From Pseudozyma flocculosa PF-1 (taxonomy: Eukaryota > Basidiomycota > Ustilaginomycetes > Ustilaginales > Ustilaginaceae): a stretch of DNA of 64,000 nt. The DNA lies in contig NW_006920879.1 of NCBI RefSeq assembly GCF_000417875.1, positions 625,211 to 689,210 on the forward strand. The letters are read 5' to 3'. A program made the position numbers and the translations under genes. This document shows positions 24,799-35,928 of this stretch, in pieces (the first letter of the stretch is position 1; each line of letters opens with the position of its first letter). Under the pieces are notes generated by a model that was not told the DNA's origin, did not search any database, and worked only from the letters and a program-made list of their open reading frames with translations.

Positions 24799-26442
24799 TC
24801 ACTCGGCCACCCTCCCTTCGAGGATGTCGAGCGCCTGGCGGAGCTGCGCCCTTGCCGTGTCGAGGTCCTCGAAGTCGACTGCGCTCGCCGCGCTCTTGGC
24901 GAGCTTCTGAGCACGCACCGAAAGCTTGAGCGGCAGCGACTCGGGCAGCTTGGCTGGCGCCGGTAATGCAGCATCAGTGGCGGGGGCTGTGGACGCAGCG
25001 GTTGCACCGATGGGCTGCGGCGCAGAGGGGGCCAAGGCATAATGGACGATGGGTGCCGAGGATGGATGGGACGACCCCAAGTCGGCTCCGGGAGCACTGG
25101 GCACCGGGGCCGGAGGCGCCAAGGGCGTCGCGGGGAACGAGGGCTGGAAGATGTCGAAGCCGGGAGCCTGGGCAGGCCCTGCACCGACGCTGCTGCTGCT
25201 GGCCGCGTCGGCCATCTGCGACGTGCTGCGGAAGTTTGGCGAGACGGGAGCGGAAGGCATGCCGTTCGTCGAGCCTGGCCAAGGGGATGACGAGGATGCG
25301 CTCCCGCCGGCGCTCGTGGCGCGCTGGAGGTGGGAGGAGGGCGGTATTGGCAGCCCGTCCCGGTGTGGCGGCACCGGTAGAGGCCGCGAGCCGGACAGCA
25401 CGCTCGGGCTAGTCGCCTGGCTCGAGGCGGGGATGGGAAGGAAGTCGGCCGAGGCGTTGGAGGGCGCCCTTGTGCTGGCATCCTGCGACGGCGGAAGAGG
25501 TTGAAGGCCCGGAGCAGCGGCCGGCGGCGAGGAGAGCCTCTGGATGAGGCCGCCGCCGTCGCCTCCAAAGCCGGCGCTGGGAGGCGTTGGCGGCGTGATG
25601 CCGTCGGCCGCACTGCGGCTGCTGGCGCTGTCGGGCCGTCCCGGAAGCTGCGGTTGGAGCGGTTTGCTAAAGTTGGGCGAGTGGAGCGGAGAGCCTTCGA
25701 CGTGCAGGCTCATCCTCGCCTTGGACATGGCCCTCTTGCGGTTCTGGGTTTCGCCGTCAAACGGGTTAGCATCGCCGGTGTCTGCTGGACTGATGGCCTG
25801 AGGCACGGCGGGACCGGCAGCATCGGCCGTCAGCCTGGCCATCTCGCGGGCCAGGTAGGCGTCGTCGTCCTCCCTGCTCTCTTTGGTCTCGAGGCCGCGT
25901 GCGATGGCATCCTCGAACTTGGCCGCCTCCTCGTTGGGATCGCCGCCGGCGGGGCCCGGGTGTGGCTTGCGGCCTTCCTTGAGGGCTTTTGTGATGTCTG
26001 TGGCCTTGACCTTTGCGTACTTGATCTTGGCCTGCATGTCCGGATCGAGCTGGTTGAAGACCTTGAGCAGCTCGAGGAGCTGGCTGGCCGCGAGGAACCT
26101 GCTGGCGGTCTCGCGAGTGGCTCTGCCGGCGCGGTCCTGGTTGTCGGCCTGGACGAAGACTTTGAGCGCGAAGTTCTCGACGTAGGCTGCGCTTGCGATG
26201 TCGTTTGTGACGGCGTCGTTGTCGGCGAGCTGGGCCTTGAGCGCCTCGAGGGTGTCGAGGAGGCTGAAGAGGAACTGCTTGGATTCCGGTTGTTTTGCGT
26301 TGGCGCCGATGCCCAGCTGGGCGGCATAGTAGAGGCACCAGTAGGAGATGACCCTGTCTGCGGTGCGCAGCTCGTTTGCGCGTTGGATGAAGGGCTTGAG
26401 CGGCTTGAGCTCTGGCGGCGGGTATTCTAGAGGCTTGTCCAT
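24799..26442 (-). CDS. VTA1: Vta1/LIP5-like ESCRT-III regulator
   Basis: Cofactor that stimulates the Vps4 ATPase during multivesicular-body formation at endosomes. Intronless, 547 residues. Residues 1 to about 165 form the Vta1/MIT-like domain: LKPLKPFIQRANELRTADRVISYW, then YYAAQLGI, LDTLEALKAQL, ALKVFVQADNQDRAGRAT and KYAKVKATDITKALKEGR. The C-terminal 43 residues (SVRAQKLAKSAASAVDFEDL..ARAQLRQALDIL) are the two-helix VSL region that binds Vps4. Between them is a roughly 330-residue Pro/Ser/Ala-rich linker, much longer than in yeast Vta1 (330 residues in total). The ATG at 26442 starts just before the domain; the frame is open upstream to 26934, but that part is repeat-derived and not conserved. 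Confidence 0.88.
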   Translation of the reverse strand: MDKPLEYPPPELKPLKPFIQRANELRTADRVISYWCLYYAAQLGIGANAKQPESKQFLFSLLDTLEALKAQLADNDAVTNDIASAAYVENFALKVFVQADNQDRAGRATRETASRFLAASQLLELLKVFNQLDPDMQAKIKYAKVKATDITKALKEGRKPHPGPAGGDPNEEAAKFEDAIARGLETKESREDDDAYLAREMARLTADAAGPAVPQAISPADTGDANPFDGETQNRKRAMSKARMSLHVEGSPLHSPNFSKPLQPQLPGRPDSASSRSAADGITPPTPPSAGFGGDGGGLIQRLSSPPAAAPGLQPLPPSQDASTRAPSNASADFLPIPASSQATSPSVLSGSRPLPVPPHRDGLPIPPSSHLQRATSAGGSASSSSPWPGSTNGMPSAPVSPNFRSTSQMADAASSSSVGAGPAQAPGFDIFQPSFPATPLAPPAPVPSAPGADLGSSHPSSAPIVHYALAPSAPQPIGATAASTAPATDAALPAPAKLPESLPLKLSVRAQKLAKSAASAVDFEDLDTARAQLRQALDILEGRVAE

Positions 26443-28305
26443 CGTGCCGGAGAGGGGGGAGGGGTCGTCTCTGATGATTTGGAGAGGGATGGGGTGGAAG
26501 GTGACGTTCAGCTGCTCTTGAAGGGCTGGCACGAGCGTATGGCCGGATGGATGCGGGGGGAGCACAATGTGGTGGTCGAGTCGAGGCCGAGTTGTGGTTG
26601 AGGTGGCGGAGGGTGTTGTTGGCATCGAGAGGTGTTGGTCTCGGGTTGTCACCTGCCTGCTTGGCCTGGCCTGACCCTGGCCCTGGCCTGGCCCGGGCTC
26701 AGTCGATGCCTGCCTGCCTGCCTGTGCTTGGCATGGCGTGGCAGGCCTGCCCCAGCCGCGCGCACCCTGAACTGCTTCTCCACATCCTCGGCCCCCCAGC
26801 GCGCATCGGGCGTCCTCAGCCATCGGGCGTTCCCGCACCGCACTCATTCGACAGCACGACGGCAGGGCAGCAGGCCAAAACCGCTCGACTTCTCGACCCA
26901 CGGTCCAGTCGCCGCGGCCACGACGCATTGACAAGAGTATCCAGGATCGTATACACGGTGGAAGAAACGGTACGGGAGGGGAGGGAGCGAGGTAGGTAGG
27001 TGGCGAAAGGGCAAGGGAAGAGGGGCAAGGTCAAAAAGGAGATGACGACATGACAGAGGAAGTGGCGACGAGGGGAAAGCAAAGATTGTGGACCGAATCG
27101 ACGACGCAATCGACAGCCCGATGCCGCATCGACTGGCGCTTGGCCATCACCTCTGGACGAGGCTGGCTACGCACATGGCCGGCCGCTGACTGGCGAGTCG
27201 CCTCCAACGGTCGCAGCCCAAGGGCGCGCAGCCGACAGCGGATGCGCAGGCAGAGGCGAGGCCCCCTTTTGACAGACAGCCTCAGCCAGTAGAGCACCTG
27301 AGCCTACCAAGGCGCCGTCGGTCGATTGGGGAAACGTGGCCAGGGCAACCGGCGAGGTGAGGGGTATCGAAGAGTGTGGGTGGATGCGGGGGCGAAGAAG
27401 GGGGGAGAGGGGCAGAATGGAGCGACGAGTGCGCAAAGGCGCAAGAGGGGTGGCCCATGACGCCCTGGTGAGATGCGCGCCTTGGATCGGCGACTTGAGG
27501 GGGCGGCATCGAGCGAGTCGAGAGCAAGGCACCAGCTTGGCCAGACCGGGAAAGTAGTCGGTCGTTTGCCCATGGTGGTGTGAAGGATCGGATCGGATCG
27601 GATCGGAGCGGATCGGATGGGATCAGGTCTGGTGATTGTCCGTTTGGCTGTTGAGATCCCGGAGCGAGGCGTGGATGCGGATGCGTGGGTGCTTGATGCT
27701 GGAACGAAGGTGCATGTGTGGTCGGAACGTAGATGTGAAGGTGTGCGCAGACATGCAGAGGTTCGGTGTGCGCCCTCGACGAACAAAGGTCGCGAAACCG
27801 GAGGGGCGAAGGCCGAGATGTACCGGCAGGGGGACCCTGGCCACCTTGGCCGCCGTTTGAGGTAGCGTCCGAGGCATCGCCGCCCTTAGCTCCGTCCGCC
27901 ACCGCACTTGTCCGTCCTCGCCATCGAGTGCTGGGCGGACCGCGCCGGACCAACAGATCCTTTTTTCCACCGCTTGTCGAGCTGGATCCTGGCGCGGCCT
28001 CCTGGCGCAAGAACGTGATGTGGTGCTTCTGTTTGCCGGCGCTGCCGCATGCCGTCCAGGTTGGCCTCACATTTTGGACTCTGCCGCCTCCGCACCGCAA
28101 CCGGGCGCAGCACGAGGCAGGCTCCACTTCGTTCACGCCTGTCCTCGCCGGTCGACGAGAACGGGTCTGCCTTCGGCAAGCGAGTCCCACGCAGGGCGAT
28201 CGAGTGTCGAGCGGTGATGCCACCGCCGCCGCGCTGCCACAAGACGGCCGCCCCTCTCGCACTCCGTCCTCTTGTGTTTGCTGCGCACGCCAGGTTCCAA
28301 TTGCC
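26443..28305. other. VTA1 promoter and RAS 3' region
   Basis: 1.9 kb between two minus-strand genes. It contains GGCCTGGCC-type motifs near 26665-26700, GGTAGGTAGG at 26990-27000, and a GGATC/GATCG pentamer run at about 27587-27620. A long minus-strand frame (28262-27282) has no domain and is crossed by these repeats, so I do not call it a gene. Confidence 0.6.
27587..27625. repeat. GGATC pentanucleotide repeat
   Basis: About seven imperfect GGATC units (GGATCGGATCGGATCGG and variants) upstream of VTA1. Confidence 0.9.
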
Positions 28306-29538
28306 TCAGAGGATGTTGCAGCGTGACTTCTTCTTGCGCTCTTTCCCGCTCGTCGTGCCTTCCCGCTGCTCCCGGATCATGCGGACCACCGTGTAGTACG
28401 CCCGCTCGACGTTGACGCACGTCTTTGCGCTCGACTCGACAAACTTGCAGCCGAGCCGGTTGGCCAGCGCCTGCCCCTCTTCTCGCGAGACCTCCCTCTC
28501 GTTGACCTTGTCGCATTTGTTGCCCACCAACATGATCGGCACCGTGTGTGGTTCTTGGTCCTTGACCCGGCTGGCGGCAGCGACGCGGGCGGGTTCATAA
28601 GGGGCGAGGTGGTCAGCAGGATGCTCGCGACATCGGTGGCCAGGCGGACCTCGGCAGCAGAGGGCTGGACATGCATGGCACTTACGAAATCTGGCTTCGG
28701 AACCGCTCCACGCGCTCAAAGGTGGCTCTTGCCGAGATCGAGTAGACCAGCAGGAAGCCCTCGCCCTCGCGGATCCACTGGTCTCGCAACGCAGTGTACT
28801 CCTCTACAGGCGGCGCAGTGGGCACAAGGGGTGTCAAGATCGAGCGAATCAGCACACGTTCAAAGCCAGGCGGCGGTGGGACGAGGCGCCAGGCAGGCGA
28901 AGGCAAACGCACCTTGCCCTGCCGTGTCGAGAACCTCGAGCATGCACGGCTGGTCATCGATAACGGTCTGCTTTCGGTAGGAGTCCTCGATCGTTGGATC
29001 GTACGTCTGGAAAGGCGTGGCGAAGGTGACGAAGGTGGCGAAAGGTGGTGCAGGAGTCAGCATCGAACCTCGTCGTGAATCGGCAGTGCGGGACCCCAAC
29101 GGCATCGACTCACTTCTGATCAGCAGCGAAAGAGGCCAGGACAACGAGAAAGGCGCCGGGATCAAAGAGGTGGTCAGCGTGATGTGTGGTGCGTCGACAT
29201 CGGCCGGGGCAGCGCACACGCACCAACGAAGTGATTGAGACACAACTGCGGGTGCGAGTGTACGAGGGGCAACGGAAGGAAGCAGATCTCGTGTCAGCCT
29301 ATCGCAACGCATCTCGACGCCGCTGCGAGCACCATCGAGACGCCGAGTTTCCAGGTCGGTGGCAAGATTGGAGGCACGCGCGAACGGACCGCGGATGGAG
29401 TAAAAGGCCGCTTTCTGGCGTCGACGAGGACCTCGGGCAGATCATCAGGATCGGACTCACCTGGATTGTGAGCGCCGTCTTGCCAACACCGCCATCTCCC
29501 AGAACCACCAGCTTGTAGATCATCATCTTGCCGCTCAT
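28306..29538 (-). CDS. RAS: Ras family small GTPase with a 2-nt micro-exon
   Basis: Membrane GTPase that relays growth signals; fungal Ras proteins feed cAMP and MAPK pathways. Exons: 29538-29461, 29245-29224 (22 nt), 29115-29114 (2 nt), 29006-28913, 28803-28686 and 28570-28306; 192 residues. The P-loop GDGGVGKT is at 14-21, the effector YDPTIEDSY at 36-44, switch II DTAGQEEY from 61, then NKCD and SSAKT; the CaaX box CNIL is preceded by basic [23 protein letters not shown] resembles basidiomycete Ras. Exon 2 ends with one base of codon 34, and the next obvious acceptor (CCAG before ACGTACGAT) starts in frame with Thr35, leaving two bases missing. AA at 29115-29114, flanked by CAG and GTGAGT, supplies GAA (Glu), as in the usual VETYDP. 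Gene length is then divisible by three. See findings. Confidence 0.93.
29114..29115 (-). other. 2-nt micro-exon of RAS (predicted)
   Basis: On the minus strand the sequence reads GATCAG-AA-GTGAGT: a strong acceptor after a long pyrimidine-rich tract, two exonic bases, then a consensus donor. Flanking introns are 108 and 107 nt, matching other introns here. It completes codon 34 as GAA. Prediction only; no transcript data. Confidence 0.75.
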
Positions 29539-29760
29539 GTTGGCGAGGTAGTCCTCTGCGCAGCCGGCAGGTCGTGTCCGCTAGGAGCAGGGTAGTTGGG
29601 CCGATGCTAGAGGCAAGAGGCGAACAGCGATCGCGCGGTGCTGTGCTGTCGGGGACAGTCGAGACGGCGACGTGCGAAGGTGTCTGCCTGATCGACGGGC
29701 GCTTGCGGGTCGGTGAGGAGCGACGCCGGGCTGCTTCAGGCTGGAGGTTTCGATTGGAGG

Positions 29761-29840
29761 AGGCCTCGGTCGAAGCGTGGAGGATGAGGCGCGATGGAGG
29801 AGGCCTCGGTCGAAGCGTGGAGGATGAGGCGCGATGGAGG
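29761..29840. repeat. perfect 40-bp tandem duplication
   Basis: Two adjacent identical 40-bp copies (29761-29800 and 29801-29840), starting AGGCCTCGGT and ending GCGATGGAGG, about 220-300 bp upstream of the RAS start codon. Recent duplication or assembly duplication. Confidence 0.97.
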
Positions 29841-30389
29841 TGCTCGAATGAGCGAGCGGACAGGTGGAAGTTCGGCTAGAGGGGACGAGCGGTGAAAGCG
29901 ACGTCGTCAGACCTAAGCCGATGGGAGCCGCCGAAACGAGGTCGGAGAAGTACGGGGTCTGCTGATGATTCGGCGAGAGGGAAAGGATGTCGGGACGATG
30001 GAGCGAGGTCGAAGGCCGGGGGGTCAATGACACGACGCTGGTGTCAGTCGCGTCGAGGTGGTACGACAAAGACGGGGTCGAATCTCGAGCGGGCGCGGTG
30101 TGATGCCTCGGCCAGGATGCGCGGGATGAAAAGAGGAGCGGCGATCTGTGCGGCTTAGCGCGCACGGAGACGGGGTCGGTGCGGCAGGTGAAAGGGCGTC
30201 GCAATTCGACGCGCGGGCGGCGGCAGGAGATGCGCAATGAAGGTCGCGGCGAAGAGCGGAAAGCGGGAGAAGAGGGAGGGCGACTGGTATACGGCGATGG
30301 GTGCGAGAGATGGCACGTTGCACTGCGTGCGGAGAGGGCGACGCTGGGCGATGGGTGGATCGAAGATCCGTGGCGATGGCGGCAGTGGA

Positions 30390-30445
30390 GATGCTGGTGT
30401 TGGTGGTGGTGGTGGTGGTGCTGGTGGTGGCGGCGGCGGCGGACG
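30390..30445. repeat. GGT/GGC trinucleotide patch
   Basis: Seven or more GGT units (TTGGTGGTGGTGGTGGTGGT), then TGG/CGG-type units. Part of the intergenic region upstream of RAS. Confidence 0.85.
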
Positions 30446-31316
30446 TGGCTGTTGCTGGCTGTCGTCGCTGTCGCCGCAGGTGAGGGAGCCTGGCGCAAGG
30501 GGGCGAGGGGCCGGGCGGGCAAGGCAGAAGAGCTCGAGTGGGGCAATTTGGCTTGAGCTGGGGCCAGGCGCCAGGCTAGGGCTGGGGCCAAGGCCAAGGC
30601 CAACGACAGGCCAGGCCAGGCCAGGCGTGCGAGGCAGAAAGGGGGGCCAGGCAAGCGGGCGGCCGGCCGGGCGGACGGTCGGGGTCCGCACCTCGCCCTG
30701 CCTTGGTACCCAACCGAAAACGCCCCAGAGGCTGTGAAATGGCCAGGCAGGGGCCGCATTTGAATTTCCTTGGACTCTCCATTTTCGTCTTCTTTGCCTG
30801 CCTGTCAGCCCGCGGCGTGCTGAATTGGGCAACGCTTGCGTCCGCTCCCCGCCCAGCGCCAGGCTGGGGCGCCAGGCTGGGGCGGCGGCTGTGTGGCAGC
30901 GCCTGGCAGGCCAAGCTAAGGAGAGCCAGCAGGCCAGGCAAGGCCAGGGATGCGCGCGCGATGACCGCCTCGAACCAGCCTGGCCTGGTCTGGCCTGTGT
31001 GTGCGGCCTCCGTTCGACGCCCGACGCCACCACCGGGGCCGGCGTTTGCCCTCGCCCAGGCCAGGCCAGGCCAGGCCTGCCCCCCGTGGTGGGGGGTTCT
31101 GCTCGGGGAGCGACAGCGGCGGATGCACCAACAGGGCAGCAGCAACAGGTGGGTGGCCAGGCACCGCGACAGGAAAGGGGCAGGCTGGCTGGGCCCCCCA
31201 CACAACAGGAACCAGGACGTCGTGGGTGCGTGTGGCGTGCCTGGGACTGCCAGGCCCTGGCCCTTTCGGTGGGAGCGGCCAGACCGGGCCGAATGTCGAG
31301 CGCTCGTTGTCTGGAC

Positions 31317-31338
31317 CTGCCTGCCTGCCTGCCTGCCT
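31317..31338. repeat. CCTG tetranucleotide repeat
   Basis: Five CCTG units in the RAS-SDR intergenic region, same tetramer as at 22127, 24321 and 48400. Confidence 0.85.
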
Positions 31339-32077
31339 TGGCCTTGGGCGGTCACCATGTCGTGTTCGTCGTGGCCTGGCCCTGGCCTGCCAAACTCGGC
31401 CTCCGGCGACAGGCGGACGCCATCGAGGGTCGGGCGAGCGGAGAGCACGACAGACGCCGGCGTGTACATACCTGCGCGCAGGATCAGGATCCAGGTAGCC
31501 TTTCCGGCCTTCGTGCCCGCACATCTGTGGCTGACTTGTCGGTCACTGCGGTCTCGACATCGCCATCGAGGCTGGATCCCTCTCTCTCTCTGACCGGTAT
31601 CCGACCCGCCCGACCGGCTCTCTTTCTTGCCTTGTGCTCACTTTCTGAGAAGCAATCAGCTGGCCGCCCAAGGAAGGGAGAGTCTACTCGTTGCATCGAA
31701 ACGCCGGAACGCTCCGGCAGGCTCGCGGCACGACCCGAGGGCAGGCCTGAGATGCGTGCCGTAGACCCGTGCGCCGAGGGCCAGGGACCTGCCAGAACTC
31801 AGGCCGGGCCAGTCGAGGCCAGCCCAGGCCAGGCCGTGACGGGGGTCGAGGTGTCAGTCGGGAGCTGTCTCGCGTCGACCTGATCCGATGCCTGCGGGTG
31901 TAGCCTGCTGCCGTTGGCTGGTGCCAGGCTACGCGGGGTGCCATGAATAGCGAGGGCAAAGCCACTCAAAACGCACCTGCCATGAGACTCGACGATTGCA
32001 CGCTGGCCGACCGAGGGGCCCAAGACCCGTCGACATGGAGCAAAGCAGCAAGGGGTTGTGGTCAGGGCAGGCCCCGC

Positions 32078-32079
<2 letters not shown>

Positions 32080-32123
<44 letters not shown>
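32080..32123. repeat. GTC trinucleotide repeat
   Basis: About 14 uninterrupted GTC units in intergenic DNA. Polyvaline, polyserine or polyarginine frames result and are not genes. Confidence 0.95.
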
Positions 32124-32124
<1 letters not shown>

Positions 32125-34811
32125 TCGACCTCGGCCTTCATGGGCGCATCGGTTCGGCGTCGAGCTGTCGACATGCTGTCGTTCGGGCAGAGGGAGCCGC
32201 GACAACCGCCCCAGCGACACCACGTACACGTACTGCTGCACTACACTACTGCCGGTATTTCACCTCTAGCGTCTCTTCATGGAGATCCGTTGTAGGGTGA
32301 TGGTCACCGGTTGCGCTGTCCAGGCGTGCGCGCATCTTGAAGCTTCGGCTCGGGTTCGGTGGGCTCAGCACGGCACCGCGGTGTACGATACGACAACGTC
32401 CTCACCTGTCCGACGGAGATGGACGGCACGGCGGATCGACGAGCAGCGCCGCAAGTCAGCCGCAACTACGTGGACATAGTTACGTCGGATGCCTGTCACC
32501 CTTGCCGATGCTGTTGCCCGTGCCCCCGCCCCTGCCCCTGCCCCTTGACGCAAGCCGTCGTCGCTCAAAGTCGCATCAGCTCCAGCAGCTGCAGCAAGCG
32601 CAAACGCAAACGCGCAGCTGCCCACGGGCGCGTAGGTACGACGTACGCATGCCTCGATGCCCTCGACGAACAGAAGATGACGAAGGTCCGAGCATCGTTG
32701 ACGTACGTCGGACGCCTCGATGCCAGCGCTGAGCCTCTTCCCGAAGGCAGAGGGCGCTCCCGAACCCTCGTTTGCATCCGGCAGGCTCAGAAACGGCCGC
32801 CCGCCCGCCCCTGTGCCTGCCTTTCGTGATGGGGAGCGGCGACAGGGGCGACGCACGCCAAGACTGTCGGTAGCACATCCGAGCTCAGAACGGGTAGGCA
32901 GCAGGCCGGGGCATCGGTACGGCGGTATCGAGGCCGACGACGAGGCAAAGACGTGTATGTGCTCAGAGGCTGGTAACTCGGCATCAGCCTGCCTGCCTGG
33001 GATCGACCGCAATCAAACAGGGAGCCAGGCCTTACCTCGCCATCGCCACCAGCGCCAACGCCACCACGACCCTCTTGTGAAAGCCACTCTGATGAGAAGT
33101 CAAAGGATCAAATGGTATGCCGACTGGACCGGCACCTTGTCGTCCCTAGCCGGCGTGCCCAGGGAACGGTCGGATCATCAGACGAGGAAGGCTCCTGACG
33201 AGGTGGGCCGAGCGCCGCCGAGCTCCTCTTTGCTTGCTTTTCTCTCGCTTCACACCTCCGCCAAAGCCCGACCGACACCGCATGAGCACATACCTATGCA
33301 TGCGACGGCCAGGGCCAGGGCGCGGGTTCTCGAGAAGCCGCGCCGCGGAATCAAGTTTAGGTTCTTGGGCGTCGTGCCGCTTTGATCCAGCGATCCGACC
33401 GAGCAGGCCGACTTGGAGGCCGACGACTTCGGAGCGAGGCAGCCGCAAGCCGTGCGGTCGTGTTGCTCAACCCTCTCCGCAGCGCAGATGATGGATCGTC
33501 GAGGCGGTGTCGATGTCGTTCTGTATCACAGAGAGCGTAGCGTCGCCCACTCTGAGCGGGGACCGCGACCGCCCTCCTCAGGCGAGACCAGGGCAAGCCA
33601 AGTAGGACGGCAATCCGCAGCTTCCCTCTTCTTTGCGTCGAGAAGAGGTCGGCTGGCTCGGTCGGGGTCGAGGCGGGCCGGGTCGTGTAACGCGGCCCAA
33701 GGACACGCCACTGGGCAGGTCCGACCATAACGCGACGGGCGACGTGCGAAGGCCAGGCCATCACGAGCGGCTAAACAAGTCCTTCCGCCTGAACAATAGG
33801 ACAGGGGCTGAGGGGGGGCTGGTGCTCCGTACGACGATGTCGTGAAAGGGGATGGACAGGGGCCGCTGGCGAAGGAAGACCCCCTACGCCCCCACCCGCA
33901 CGAAGACGATCCCGCTTGATCGATAAGGTACGGTCCCCCTCTTCCAGCTTGCTGGCACGATGCAGCAGGCTTCTTGACGATCGCATGCACATATGTACAT
34001 ACATGTGTACACGTCCAAGCAGAGGCAGGACGGTGGGCGGGCAGCCATTTCAGATTCTCGTCTCGTATTTCGGTCGCTCGTCAAGCGCTTTGCCTCGTGC
34101 CACGGATAGCCGGAGGAAGAGGCACGCGGAGGAGGATGAGGCACGCGGGCGGGCAGGCAGGCGGACATGCATGCTCTTTGCGGTTCCAATGCGCTCCTCG
34201 CCCCTCCTTGCCTGCTCCGACCGCACCCCCGTCCAGACGGATGTCCTCGACGGATGTCGTCGTCTTCGTCCGGGGTACGGCGCCGATGCCGGTGAGAGGG
34301 GAGAGACGAGGCCGGCTCCAGTCACACGACCCGGACGCCATGGGGCGAGGTTCGGCGGCCATTGCGTCCTTCCTGCCTCGCCTTCGACGCGACACCTCTG
34401 TCCTACAAACGTACCGGTCGGATGAGGCACCTAGGTTCCGTACCACCGCCGGCTATAGACCCCCGCGAACGACCCGAGCCGATTCACGACGCTGCGCTGT
34501 CCTCTCGCTGCGCTCCACCGTCACCGGTCGGCCCACATGCCCGGGGCTGGTCTACTGTATCACGACCCCACGTGGCGTGGCGTCTGACCGGGCTCGTCGG
34601 CCCAGCAAGCCGAGCCTTACCGCTCCCGCCGTCGGAGGCTGACCAGACGAGCGCCGCGAACAAGGCTGTGGTGACACTCTGTTGCTTCGTTCAAGATCGC
34701 GACTGTGGGGCCGCTGCTACGTACTACCACTGACGGCGCTGCTACAGACGGACGGATGGATGATGGTTGGGTGGATGCAGCCCTGACCTGGCCCACCCCG
34801 GCCCGACCACC

Positions 34812-35928
34812 TTAGATGCCACGGCCGCCGGTGACCTCGAGCGTCTGGCCGCTGACGTACGACGCGAGCGGGCTGGCAAAGAAGAGGAGCGCGGCCGCGC
34901 CTTCCTCGGGCAGGCCAGGTCGGCCGAGGGGGATGTCCTCGGTGCCCGTCACCTTGCTGCCGGTGTCGGCGGCAGCGGCGGCCTTGCCGCGGCCGGGGAT
35001 GCCGAGCGCAATGGCCTTGCCGTTGACGACGATGCTCTCGCCATTCTCCTTGGCGGCCGTGAGGCGCGTCTGGATCCAGCCAAAGGCGACGCAGTTGACG
35101 CGCACGCCAAACGGTCCCCACTCCTTGCACATGGTCTTGGTCAGGCCCAGCACGGCCGACTTGGCCGCCGAGTAGTTGACCTGCCCGACGTTGCCGTGCG
35201 TGCCCGACGTCGACGAGATGTTGATGATCGACATGTTTTCGCGCTTGCTCGCGTCCTTGATGCGCATGTAGGGCGCCGCCGCCCGGATGATGCGGAAGGG
35301 CGCCACGACGTGGCAGTCGAGCATCAGCTGGAACGTCTCGTCGTCGGTCGTGTGCGCCATCTTGTCGGCCGTGAAGCCGGCATTGTTGACAATGATGTTG
35401 ATCTGTCGTCGTCGCCGTCGTCGTCGTCGTCACAAGACGGGGCGAGGCATGGGTCAGCTTGGTTCGCCGGTGAACCCGCCCCCGCTTCGAGGCCCGCGAT
35501 GACTCGACTCACCTTGCCCCACTTGTCGATGGCGCCCTTGACGACGCGCTCGCCGTAGTCCTTGTCCATGACGTTGCCGGCGATCGAGATGGCGCTGCCG
35601 CCCGAGTTGACAATCTCCTGGGCGACGTCGGCCGACTTTTTGGCGTCGAGGTCGCTGACGACGACGTGGGCGCCGTGCGCCGCAAACAGGACGGCGGCCG
35701 CCTTGCCGATACCCTGGCCCGAGCCGGTCACGATGGCGACCTGGCCCTTGAGCAGCGGACCGGCTGTGCAGTTGTTGCAAGGCGAGACGGGCGAGGTGCG
35801 GCCATGGATCAGCAGGGTCCCGAACGGTCCTGAAGAGACTGGCGGGAAGGCGGCATCGGAAGCGGGGGGCGGTACCTACGGGCAGTCTGGCCGAGGTGGC
35901 CGGCAATCTGGTTGACTCGCTGGGACAT
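34812..35928 (-). CDS. short-chain dehydrogenase/reductase (FabG-like SDR)
   Basis: NAD(P)-dependent oxidoreductase of the classical SDR family; the closest style is 3-oxoacyl-ACP reductase/HSD17B8-like, but the substrate is unknown. Exons 35928-35880, 35763-35513 and 35402-34812, 296 residues. The cofactor motif TGSGQGIG is at 29-36, with a following acidic SDLDAKK that could favour NAD. NNAG is at 106-109, catalytic Ser about 164 in NISSTSG, and Tyr177/Lys181 in NYSAAK. The C-terminus YVSGQTLEVTGG is the usual SDR end. The first intron has a weaker donor, GTAGGT; choosing it keeps the frame (TA joined to PGPLLKGQVAIVTG). An insertion of about 25 residues (PGRGKAAAAADTGSKVTGTE) lies before the C-terminal motif. 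The second intron is a CGA/GTC-repeat tract. Targeting is unclear. Confidence 0.88.

Larger units (their letters stand above)
29539..34811. other. 5.3-kb gene-free region upstream of RAS
   Basis: The largest stretch without a recognisable gene. It includes the RAS promoter/5' UTR (probably from 29539 outward), a 40-bp tandem duplication, a GGT/GGC trinucleotide patch (about 30390-30445), dense GGCCAGGC/GCCTGGC motifs (30570-31400 and 31790-31840), a CCTG run (31317-31338) and a GTC trinucleotide run (32080-32123). Frames up to about 390 codons exist but are Pro/Arg/Ala-rich and match nothing. It could hold non-coding transcripts or decayed elements, but I see no terminal repeats or transposase motifs. 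Confidence 0.6.

Noticed and set aside
27282..28262. 326-codon minus-strand open frame between VTA1 and RAS
   Set aside because: No domain, includes the GGATC repeat, and lacks codon patterns of the neighbouring genes.
29581..30759. 392-codon minus-strand open frame upstream of RAS
   Set aside because: Pro/Ser/Arg/His-rich with no domain, crosses the 40-bp duplication and the GGT repeat, and is typical of chance open frames in GC-rich DNA.
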